Shown here one piece after another: positions 52,925 to 60,676 of a stretch of DNA of 64,000 nt. Under the pieces are notes generated by a model. That model worked only from the letters and a program-made list of their open reading frames with translations, was not told where the DNA came from and searched no databases. Both the position numbers and the translations under genes were made by a program. Origin of the DNA: Enterovibrio calviensis DSM 14347 (GTDB lineage Bacteria; Pseudomonadota; Gammaproteobacteria; Enterobacterales; Vibrionaceae); assembly GCF_000621165.1 (NCBI RefSeq), contig NZ_JHZA01000007.1:397030-461029 (forward strand), read 5' to 3'. Position 1 is the stretch's first letter. Every line of letters begins with the position of its first letter.

Positions 52925-52932
52925 TTGTACAA
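52925..52932. promoter_or_regulatory. Possible autoregulatory site TTGTACAA
   Basis: A perfect 8-bp palindrome about 120 bases upstream of the GntR gene. It is the shared operator without its central TA; TTATACAAAA lies 15 bases further on. Confidence 0.35.
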
Positions 52933-53054
52933 TCACTTCGACTATTCTTATACAAAATCAAACAATCATATTCTTCAGTTTTTTACGTTCGCTTTTAGAA
53001 CGTTAGTTGACAGCAGACTCGCAGGAAACGACGAGTCGTGAAAGGGGTAACGGT

Positions 53055-53789
53055 ATGACAGGGCTTCTCAAAGCGACCTCAAAAAAGAGTAAATCAACAT
53101 CCCCTAAGATGACGCAAGATGACGTCGTATACGGCCATATTTTTGATGCCATTCTCGAGCAACGTCTTCCACCCGGCACCAAGCTCAGTGAAGAAGCATT
53201 GGGCGAAATTTTTGGCGTCAGCCGCACCATTATTCGACGCGCCTTGCTTCGCCTTTCCGTCGAACAGGTGGTGAGTACGCGACCTAACCGTGGCTCAATT
53301 GTTGCTTCTCCGTCGGTGGAAGAAGCCATGCAAATTCTCAAAGCACGCGAAGTCATGGAGTTGGCGATCATTGAACTTGCTGCAGAAAATGCCACCAGCG
53401 AACAAATCGCGAAATGTCGCGCTATGGTTGCCGAAGAACATGAAGCCATCGCATTGAACGACACTGGGCGCAGCATTCGACTGTCTGGCGAATTTCACAT
53501 TGAGTTGGCAGCCATGGCAGATAACCTGCCATTAATGAGTTTCCAGCGCAGTTTGGTGTCCCAATGCTCGCTGATCATTGCACTGTATGAATCAAGCAAA
53601 CAGCACAACTGCTCTTATGATGAACACACACAACTGCTTGATGCCATTGAGGCCCGAGACAAAAACAAAGCAGTCGCTTTAATGAAAGTACACCTTGATC
53701 ACATCAAATCGAAACTCAACCTCCATGATGAAATCAGTACACAAGACTTGCACGCTGTTTTCTCGAACGTACTAAAAAAGAAAGCCTAG
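53055..53789 (+). CDS. GntR family regulator, FCD (FadR) type
   Basis: A 244-residue regulator. The N-terminal winged helix (about residues 20-95) includes GHIFDAILEQRLPPGTKLSEEALGE then IFGVSRTIIRRALLRLSVEQ and the wing RPNRGSIVA. The C-terminal all-helical FCD domain (about 105-235) has metal-site candidates in EFHIELAAMA, EHTQLLDAIEARD and MKVHLDHIKSKL. GGGG lies 7 bases before ATG 53055. FCD regulators commonly bind TNGTNNNACNA palindromes, matching TTGTATACAA sites at puuE/uraH, gcl, aceB and xdhA. The effector might be a pathway intermediate such as allantoin, ureidoglycolate or glyoxylate (inference). Confidence 0.9.
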   Translation: MTGLLKATSKKSKSTSPKMTQDDVVYGHIFDAILEQRLPPGTKLSEEALGEIFGVSRTIIRRALLRLSVEQVVSTRPNRGSIVASPSVEEAMQILKAREVMELAIIELAAENATSEQIAKCRAMVAEEHEAIALNDTGRSIRLSGEFHIELAAMADNLPLMSFQRSLVSQCSLIIALYESSKQHNCSYDEHTQLLDAIEARDKNKAVALMKVHLDHIKSKLNLHDEISTQDLHAVFSNVLKKKA

Positions 53790-53813
53790 CTGTTTACCCA
53801 TTGCCTCGCGGTA

Positions 53814-54079
53814 TATACCCAAACAACCTGAAGATGCAGGATTCAGCGAGCTTGACTTAAGTTATGATCAAGGCGTCCCTTTGCCAATGTAGTGAGCTCC
53901 AACAAAAAGGGACAACACCGAGCATGGCGTCAGTAAACTCGCCCGAAGGGAGGCCCTCAGAGCGTCCATTTCATCGTTAAATCCCTGTGAAATAGAATGA
54001 CTATTCCTACAAGAATTTGCCTTGAACTGAACACTCTGAAGGCCTCTGAAATCGAGCATCTTCAGGTTACTTGGGTATA
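53814..54079 (+). repeat. Vibrio-type interspersed repeat, 266 bp long form, copy 7
   Basis: The ends TATACCCAAACAACCTGAAG and, inverted, CTTCAGGTTACTTGGGTATA are 22 of 24 identical when the ATGC extensions are included. The left 140 bases match the reverse complement of the 8431-8593 copy. The right part (CTCTGAAGGCCTCTGAAATC and on) matches the short copies at 19106 and 40984. No coding frame, so it looks like a full-length MITE-like element. Confidence 0.88.
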
Positions 54080-54249
54080 GCGGGCAATGGGTATATTTCT
54101 CTTTTCTTTTTCCTTCCTAATTCGATTCCTTTGTCTTCTCCCAACGTTACAATTTTACGACCTATCTAAGCGATTTTTACCTTCCTCTATTGTGTATCGA
54201 AGGCTACCTCACCTATCATTTTCGAGATTAACTGACGATCTAACTCACA

Positions 54250-54263
54250 GATTGTATACAATC
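54250..54263. promoter_or_regulatory. GATTGTATACAATC operator upstream of xdhA
   Basis: A perfect 14-bp palindrome containing the TTGTATACAA core, about 170 bases before xdhA. It is the most symmetrical of the shared sites. The rest of the 641-base interval before xdhA holds the long repeat and the RutR-like site. Confidence 0.68.
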
Positions 54264-54367
54264 TTTGTTTGCCATTTCTATTGAAAACCAGTCTAAAATT
54301 CTCTTAGATATTGATTTAATTAACTTTAAAGATATTGCCGATATGTAAACACACCGTTAATACAAAG

Positions 54368-54383
54368 TTGACCGAACGGTCAG
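54368..54383. promoter_or_regulatory. RutR-like box TTGACCGAACGGTCAG
   Basis: TTGACC-GAAC-GGTCA is an inverted repeat close to the E. coli RutR consensus TTGACCA-N2-TGGTCAA. It lies 47 bases before the xdhA start. A RutR-like TetR gene is encoded at 45956-46570. Confidence 0.6.
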
Positions 54384-54430
54384 AAATGACTAGTTTGTAA
54401 TCAATGGAGACAGAACGTCATGGAGGCAGT

Positions 54431-55891
54431 GTGATCCGTTTTCTCTTAAATCAAACCTTGTGTGAAGAACAGCACTTATCGCCGAATCTCACCGTACTGA
54501 ACTATCTTCGCGAACACGTGAGAAAGACAGGAACGAAGGAAGGATGTGGTTCAGGCGATTGTGGAGCCTGTACCGTCGTATTGGGTGAAGTCGTCAATGG
54601 AAAGCTTGAATACCGAAGTGTTAATTCTTGCCTAACCTTTGTCTCTGCTTTGCATGGAAAACAACTGATCACGGTGGAAGATCTTCGTTCGCAAGCGGGC
54701 TTGCACCCTGTGCAGAAAGCCATGGTGGATTTTCATGGCAGCCAATGTGGTTACTGCACGCCAGGTTTTATCATGTCGATGTTTGCACTAACCAAAAACA
54801 GTCCGAATGCAGATAAAGAAGATACTTACGAAGCACTGGCTGGCAATCTTTGTCGCTGCACGGGTTATCGACCTATTGTGAACGCAGCGCTTTCTCTTAG
54901 CCAAGAAACACCGATTCGCGATCAGTTTTTCGAGTATGAAAAAGAGACCATCGATAGGCTCAATGCTATTGGTCTACCCGACCTTGAACATCACGCTGAC
55001 GGAAAAACTGCCTTCACACCGACCAATAGCAATGAACTCGCAGATATCCTGTTAGCGCATCCCGATGCAAAAATGTTGGCGGGAGGAACGGATTTGGCGC
55101 TGGAAGTCACTCAGTTCCATCGCGACATTAACACCTTGGTTTACTTGGGCCATGTAGATGACATCAAGACGGTGAATGAAAGCGAGACGCATATCAACAT
55201 CGGCGCTAATGTCCCATTCACTGATGTCTACCGAGCGCTTGAACCACACTACCCAGATTTTGGCGCATTACTACAACGTTTTGCGTCTCTGCAAATTCGC
55301 AACCAAGGCACTGTGGGTGGCAACATAGCTAACGCATCCCCCATTGGTGATGGGCCGCCGTTACTCATTGCGCTTGGTGCAAGCATGACGCTAAGGCTTG
55401 GTAACACAACCCGCGATATTGCACTTGAAGATTTCTTTCACGATTACAAAGTAACGGCACTGCAGCCTTCTGAGTTCATACAGACGATTCACATCCCTAA
55501 ACCAACGCCAGATAAGGCGTTCAAAGCGTATAAGATTTCAAAACGCTTTGATGATGATATCTCCGCGGTCTGTGGCGCATTTCGCTTAACCTTCGATCAA
55601 GAAAGTGACACCGTCACTGAGGCACGAATTGCCTTTGGGGGCATGTCTGCCACTCCTGCTCGTGCCACGCTCTGTGAACAAGCATTGATCGGTAAACCAC
55701 TCTCACTCGCTACCATTCAAGTTGCGATGAATGCACTGGCGAATGACTTCTCGCCAATATCGGATGTTCGAGCCACCAAAGAATACCGCGCGGAAACTGC
55801 CGCTAATTTGCTCTATCGCTTATATACCGAACTCACTTATGCCAAAGATGGCAACACGATTGAAACGAGGGTGATTCACTATGTCTCGTAA
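54431..55891 (+). CDS. xdhA: Xanthine dehydrogenase small subunit (2Fe-2S and FAD)
   Basis: A 486-residue subunit. N-terminal plant-type [2Fe-2S] domain with GCGSGDCGACTVVLGE, helical second cluster with SQCGYCTPGFIMS and GNLCRCTGYRPIV, then the FAD-binding domain (about 185-360; KMLAGGTDLALEV, RNQGTVGGNIANASPIGDGPP) and a CO-dehydrogenase flavoprotein C-terminal domain. It passes electrons from the molybdenum centre to NAD. GTG 54431 is chosen because GGAGG lies 4-5 bases upstream and the protein then begins at VIRFLLNQ, as in relatives. Confidence 0.96.
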   Translation: MIRFLLNQTLCEEQHLSPNLTVLNYLREHVRKTGTKEGCGSGDCGACTVVLGEVVNGKLEYRSVNSCLTFVSALHGKQLITVEDLRSQAGLHPVQKAMVDFHGSQCGYCTPGFIMSMFALTKNSPNADKEDTYEALAGNLCRCTGYRPIVNAALSLSQETPIRDQFFEYEKETIDRLNAIGLPDLEHHADGKTAFTPTNSNELADILLAHPDAKMLAGGTDLALEVTQFHRDINTLVYLGHVDDIKTVNESETHINIGANVPFTDVYRALEPHYPDFGALLQRFASLQIRNQGTVGGNIANASPIGDGPPLLIALGASMTLRLGNTTRDIALEDFFHDYKVTALQPSEFIQTIHIPKPTPDKAFKAYKISKRFDDDISAVCGAFRLTFDQESDTVTEARIAFGGMSATPARATLCEQALIGKPLSLATIQVAMNALANDFSPISDVRATKEYRAETAANLLYRLYTELTYAKDGNTIETRVIHYVS

Positions 55892-58313
55892 AACGACCCC
55901 ATCAATGACGCTCGAAGAAATGACGGCACAGGCAAAAGCGGGATTAACCACTGGTGTTGGGAAATCCGTCAAACACGAGAGTGCAGAGAAACAGGTTTCT
56001 GGTGAAGCCATCTACATAGACGACAGAGGCGAATTCCCCAATCAGCTTCACGTTTATGCGCTGATGAGCCCGCATGCTCACGCCAACATCACCAAGCTCG
56101 ATGTGTCTCCTTGCTATCACGTCGCAGGCGTTCGCAGTGTGATGACGTCAAAAGATGTTCCCGGCGAATTGGATATTGGTCCAATCCTTCCAGGCGACCC
56201 AATGCTGGCAGACGGCAAAGTGGTTTATGTCGGACAACCAGTGATTGCCGTCGCTGCTGACAGTCTCGAAAACGCGCGAAAAGGCGCCGAAGCTGCCATT
56301 GTCGAATATGAATTGCTGCCGGCAGCCCTCAATGTCGAAGAAGCCTTAGCGCAAGAATTGTTCGTTACAGATAGCCACACCCAAAAGCGCGGCGATTCAA
56401 CGACTGCCATCGCTAATGCACCGCATGTATTAGAAGGCTCTCTGCACATCGGCGGCCAAGAACACTTCTATTTAGAAACACAGGTATCAAGCGTTGTTCC
56501 CACCGAAGATGGTGGTGTCATTGTCTATTGCTCTACCCAGAATCCAACCGAAGTGCAAAAGCTTGTTGCAGCCGTGCTTGCCGTGCCGATGCACAAGGTA
56601 TTGATTGATATGCGACGTATGGGCGGCGGTTTTGGCGGCAAAGAAACACAAGCGGCAGGCCCCGCGTGTATTGCAGCAGTTTTCGCAGCACAAACTGGTC
56701 AGCCAGTAAAATTCCGCCTTCCTCGTCGTGAAGACATGATGATGACGGGCAAGCGCCATCCTTTCTTTAATCAATATAAAGTGGGTTTTGACGATCAAGG
56801 GGTCATTCAAGGCATAGATATTGTCGTTTCAGGTAATGCTGGTCATTCACCGGATTTATCACGCTCCATTGTCGACCGCGCCATGTTCCACTCAGACAAT
56901 GCCTACTACTTGAACAATGCAACGGTCACCGGACACTGTGTGAAAACCAATACCGCTTCTAATACTGCATATCGCGGTTTTGGTGGGCCTCAAGGCATGA
57001 TGACCATCGAACATGTTATGGACAGCATTGCCTATCACCTCAACAAAGATCCGTTGGAAATCCGCAAGGCCAACTACTACGTTAACAACGATAACAATAT
57101 GAATGGAAATGAGACTAGCAATGGTCATGGTACTAGCGACGGACGAGATGAAACTCACTACTACCAAAAAGTGGAAGATAACTTCATCCACGAAATGACA
57201 TCGGATCTCGAACTGTCTTGTGATTACCAAGCAAGACGAGAAGCCATTGCCGAGTTCAATGCTAACAGCCCGATTTTGAAAAAAGGCATCTCGTTAACAC
57301 CGGTGAAGTTCGGTATTTCCTTTACTGCTACGTTCCTCAATCAGGCTGGCGCGCTCGTCACCGTGTATACCGACGGCAGCATTTCACTTAACCACGGCGG
57401 TACAGAAATGGGGCAAGGACTGAACACCAAAGTCGCCCAAATCGTCGCGGAAACCTTCAATGTGGATGTCAGCACGATTCAAGTCACGGCAACCAACACT
57501 GAAAAGGTGCCGAACACCTCACCCACCGCCGCGTCGTCAGGCACAGACCTAAACGGCAAAGCAGCACAGAATGCAGCGTTAACCATTAAAGAACGCATGG
57601 TGAGTTTTGCGTCTACCCACTTTGATGTCGCCCCCGAAGAGGTGGTGTTCAGTAACGGCATTGTCTCGATGGGTGACAAACAAGCCATGACGTTCGCCGA
57701 TTTCACCGAGCTGTGTTGGTTCAACCAGATATCGCTGGCTGCCTCTGGCTTCTATCGCACACCGAAGATCTTCTACGATCATGAAAACGCGCGCGGGCGC
57801 CCTTTCTATTACTTCGCGTTCGGCGTGTCGTGTTCGGAAGTCATCATCGACACGCTCACAGGGGAATACAAAGTCTTGCGCGCTGACATTCTGCACGACG
57901 TTGGCGCATCGCTAAATCCCGCCATCGATATTGGTCAGGTGGAAGGCGGCTTTATTCAAGGCATGGGTTGGCTAACCACTGAAGAGTTAGTATGGAACGA
58001 CAAAGGCCAATTGATGACCTCTGGCCCTGCCAGCTACAAGATCCCCGCTGTCGCAGACACACCTGAGATCTTTAATACGCACTTGGTCGAAAACCGCACC
58101 AACGCCGAAGACACCGTGTTCCATTCTAAAGCTGTCGGAGAACCTCCGTTCATGCTGGCCATTTCCGTTTGGAGTGCTATTCGCGATGCTGTGGCGAGTG
58201 TGGCTGATGAGGGGGAAATTCCTCACCTTCCAGCCCCAGCAACCCCCGAGCAGGTGTACAACGCCATCAAGAAAGCACGGAATGGCAAGTCTCCTGCCTC
58301 GTTGTCACTGTAG
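55881..58313 (+). CDS. xdhB: Xanthine dehydrogenase molybdopterin-binding subunit
   Basis: An 810-residue subunit overlapping xdhA by 11 bases. Marks are ASGEAIYIDD-type start (VSGEAIYIDDRGEFPNQL), GGQEHFYLETQ, RRMGGGFGGKETQ (molybdopterin), NTAYRGFGGPQGM, GGTEMGQGLNTKVAQI and the catalytic glutamate in KAVGEPPFMLAISVW. It oxidises hypoxanthine and xanthine to urate. About residues 402-428 form an Asn/Gly/Ser/Thr-rich insertion not expected in the family, which probably accounts for the length above the usual 770-780. Confidence 0.96.
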   Translation: MSRKTTPSMTLEEMTAQAKAGLTTGVGKSVKHESAEKQVSGEAIYIDDRGEFPNQLHVYALMSPHAHANITKLDVSPCYHVAGVRSVMTSKDVPGELDIGPILPGDPMLADGKVVYVGQPVIAVAADSLENARKGAEAAIVEYELLPAALNVEEALAQELFVTDSHTQKRGDSTTAIANAPHVLEGSLHIGGQEHFYLETQVSSVVPTEDGGVIVYCSTQNPTEVQKLVAAVLAVPMHKVLIDMRRMGGGFGGKETQAAGPACIAAVFAAQTGQPVKFRLPRREDMMMTGKRHPFFNQYKVGFDDQGVIQGIDIVVSGNAGHSPDLSRSIVDRAMFHSDNAYYLNNATVTGHCVKTNTASNTAYRGFGGPQGMMTIEHVMDSIAYHLNKDPLEIRKANYYVNNDNNMNGNETSNGHGTSDGRDETHYYQKVEDNFIHEMTSDLELSCDYQARREAIAEFNANSPILKKGISLTPVKFGISFTATFLNQAGALVTVYTDGSISLNHGGTEMGQGLNTKVAQIVAETFNVDVSTIQVTATNTEKVPNTSPTAASSGTDLNGKAAQNAALTIKERMVSFASTHFDVAPEEVVFSNGIVSMGDKQAMTFADFTELCWFNQISLAASGFYRTPKIFYDHENARGRPFYYFAFGVSCSEVIIDTLTGEYKVLRADILHDVGASLNPAIDIGQVEGGFIQGMGWLTTEELVWNDKGQLMTSGPASYKIPAVADTPEIFNTHLVENRTNAEDTVFHSKAVGEPPFMLAISVWSAIRDAVASVADEGEIPHLPAPATPEQVYNAIKKARNGKSPASLSL

Positions 58314-58340
58314 GTAGAGAGCCTAGGATCATGGAGATTG

Positions 58341-59258
58341 ATGATGTTTAAAGACAATTGGATCCAAGCACTGGCAGACTTCGAGAACCGAGGCATACCG
58401 TGTGTCATGGTCACAGTGTTGGAAGACCGAGGCTCAGTGCCACGCGGGGCGGGAACCAAAATGTTGGTTACCGACAATGACGTTATTGCCACGATCGGTG
58501 GCGGACACCTTGAACATGTGGCAATGAAAGCCGCAAAGGAGATGCTGACGCAAGGTGACAGCGACATGAAGGTCGAGCGATTCAATCTAGGCGCACGGCT
58601 CGGGCAATGTTGCGGTGGCGTTGTGACGTTAAGCTTCGAGCCGATTGGACAACAACGTCATGTACTGGCGTTGTTTGGTGCAGGCCATGTGGCGAAAGCA
58701 CTTGTCCATGTACTCGCCACCTTGCCTTTCAAAGTGATTTGGATAGATGAACGGGAAGAGCAGTTTCCTTCAACGATGCCAGAAAATATCGAAATGCGTC
58801 TCTCTGACGACCCAGTGGGTGAAGTTGCCGCGCTGCCATCCAACAGTATGTACTTGGTGTTAACGCATAACCACCAGTTGGATTTCGATCTTTGCCGCGC
58901 CATTTTAAAACGCGGCGATAGCCGCTATTTTGGTTTGATTGGCTCGCTCTCTAAGCGTAAGCGTTTTGATTATCGCCTGAAGGAACGCGGGTTTGATGAC
59001 GACGCGATCAACACCATGATCTGCCCCATCGGCATTACTGAAGTTAAGGGCAAGCACCCCACAGAAATCGCCGTTTCTGTCGCAGGAGAACTGATTGCGT
59101 GTTATCAAGGCGAAATCATATCCAGCAAACGAGATCACTCTCCACAGAATCCGACTGAAAAAGACTCTACTCTGTCTACGCTGCCTAAACTCGATAAAGA
59201 GAAAGCGCTAGATCAAAAAGATAACGATAAGAATAATAAAGAAAAAATAAGGGCATAA
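58341..59258 (+). CDS. xdhC: Xanthine dehydrogenase accessory protein XdhC
   Basis: About 305 residues. The CoxI/XdhC N-terminal part has VTVLEDRGSVPRGAGTKMLV and ATIGGGHLEH plus CCGG (LGQCCGGVVTLSFEP), and a Rossmann-type domain has LALFGAGHVAKALVHVL and YFGLIGSLSKRKRF, ending CPIGITEVKGKHPTEIAVSVAGEL. XdhC binds and sulfurates the molybdenum cofactor for XdhB. After residue about 265 it has a Lys/Asp/Asn-rich, low-complexity tail of about 40 residues not typical of the family. ATG 58341 or 58344 follows GGAG. Confidence 0.94.
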   Translation: MMFKDNWIQALADFENRGIPCVMVTVLEDRGSVPRGAGTKMLVTDNDVIATIGGGHLEHVAMKAAKEMLTQGDSDMKVERFNLGARLGQCCGGVVTLSFEPIGQQRHVLALFGAGHVAKALVHVLATLPFKVIWIDEREEQFPSTMPENIEMRLSDDPVGEVAALPSNSMYLVLTHNHQLDFDLCRAILKRGDSRYFGLIGSLSKRKRFDYRLKERGFDDDAINTMICPIGITEVKGKHPTEIAVSVAGELIACYQGEIISSKRDHSPQNPTEKDSTLSTLPKLDKEKALDQKDNDKNNKEKIRA

Positions 59259-59262
59259 AGGA

Positions 59263-60588
59263 ATGAGTGACCCAAAAACGCATCCGGCGAAAGCCTTTCG
59301 CGCTGCCATACTGCACAGTCTTACCAACCCAACGGACGTGGGTTTAGACGACTCCTATCAATATTTCGAAGACGGCATATTAGTTGTCGCAGACGGCCAC
59401 ATTGTTAACGTTGGACACGCACGTGATGTGCTGCCCACGCTAGATGCCAGCGTTGAGGTTATCGAGCTTGAAAACAAATTGATCACACCAGGCTTTATCG
59501 ACACCCATATTCACTACCCTCAAACAGGTATGATTGCCGCCTATGGCGAGCAACTTCTTGATTGGCTAAACAACTACACTTTTCCCGAAGAGAAACGCTT
59601 TGCCGATACGCAATATGCACGAGAAGTGGCGATTCAGTTTTTAGATGAGCTTGCTCGCAACGGCACAACGACAGCACTGGTGTTTGGCACAGTGCATAAA
59701 GCCTCGGTCGATGAGTTTTTTCAAGAAGCGGAAAAGCGCAACCTTCGCATGATCGCGGGTAAAGTCCTGATGGACAGAAATGCCCCTGAAGATCTCACCG
59801 ATACACCGGAATCGGGCTATGCGGACAGCAAAGCACTGATCGAGAAATGGCATAATAAAGGCAGATTACTTTATGCCGTCACACCGCGTTTTGCACCCAC
59901 CAGCACCTCTGAACAATTGCATTTAGCTGGCAAGCTACTCGAAGAGTATCCCGACGTATATATGCACACTCACCTATCCGAAAATCACAAAGAAATCGAA
60001 TGGGTACAAGCGCTGTTTCCTGACAGTAAGAACTATTTGGATGTCTACGATCAGCACAACCTGCTTTCAAGCCGTTCAGTCTTTGCGCACGGCATCCACC
60101 TTTGTGATAGCGAATGTCGTCGATTACAGGAAACCGACTCTGCCATTGCTTTCTGTCCTACCTCGAACCTATTCCTAGGTTCTGGCCTATTTCCGCTATC
60201 TGAAATGGAAGCCAAAGGCATCAAAGTGGGCATGGGCACTGACGTTGGTGCCGGTACCAGCTTTTCTTTGCTTCAGACCATGAGCGAGGCATACAAAGTG
60301 ATGCAGCTTCAGGGCAAAAAGCTTCACCCCATAAAATCGCTCTATCAAGCGACGCTTGGAGGGGCAAAAGCACTGTCGCTCGATCATACGATTGGTAACT
60401 TCGAATCAGGTAAAGAAGCCGACTTTGTGGTGCTTAACCTACATGCCACGCAACTGATGAAATTTCGAATGGAACACGCCCACTCGCTCGAAGACAAACT
60501 GTTTGTGCTGATGACACTGGGTGATGACCGAACAGTATGTGACACCTATTCTTATGGACAATCTGTCTATTCTAGCGAATCAGCATAA
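59263..60588 (+). CDS. guaD: Guanine deaminase
   Basis: A 441-residue amidohydrolase, E. coli GuaD length (439). Zinc-site motifs: PGFIDTHIHYPQTGM (HxH), MHTHLSENHKEI, SVFAHGIHL, AFCPTSNLFLGSGL and GMGTDVGAGTSFSLL. It converts guanine to xanthine for XdhAB. AAAGGA lies directly before the ATG, 4 bases after xdhC, so it ends the xdhABC-guaD operon. Confidence 0.96.
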   Translation: MSDPKTHPAKAFRAAILHSLTNPTDVGLDDSYQYFEDGILVVADGHIVNVGHARDVLPTLDASVEVIELENKLITPGFIDTHIHYPQTGMIAAYGEQLLDWLNNYTFPEEKRFADTQYAREVAIQFLDELARNGTTTALVFGTVHKASVDEFFQEAEKRNLRMIAGKVLMDRNAPEDLTDTPESGYADSKALIEKWHNKGRLLYAVTPRFAPTSTSEQLHLAGKLLEEYPDVYMHTHLSENHKEIEWVQALFPDSKNYLDVYDQHNLLSSRSVFAHGIHLCDSECRRLQETDSAIAFCPTSNLFLGSGLFPLSEMEAKGIKVGMGTDVGAGTSFSLLQTMSEAYKVMQLQGKKLHPIKSLYQATLGGAKALSLDHTIGNFESGKEADFVVLNLHATQLMKFRMEHAHSLEDKLFVLMTLGDDRTVCDTYSYGQSVYSSESA

Positions 60589-60612
60589 CATTTGGGGTTC
60601 CTGACAATGTAT

Positions 60613-60638
60613 ATTCAGCGAGAATAATCTCGCTGAAT
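60613..60638. terminator. Hairpin between guaD and the GH81 gene
   Basis: ATTCAGCGAG-AATAAT-CTCGCTGAAT is a perfect 10-bp stem between two convergent genes. T runs are absent, so it is a weaker bidirectional terminator or an mRNA-end structure. Confidence 0.6.
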
Positions 60639-60676
60639 GAGTCGCCAACATCTCGTCGTCATCGTCTAGATTTGCA

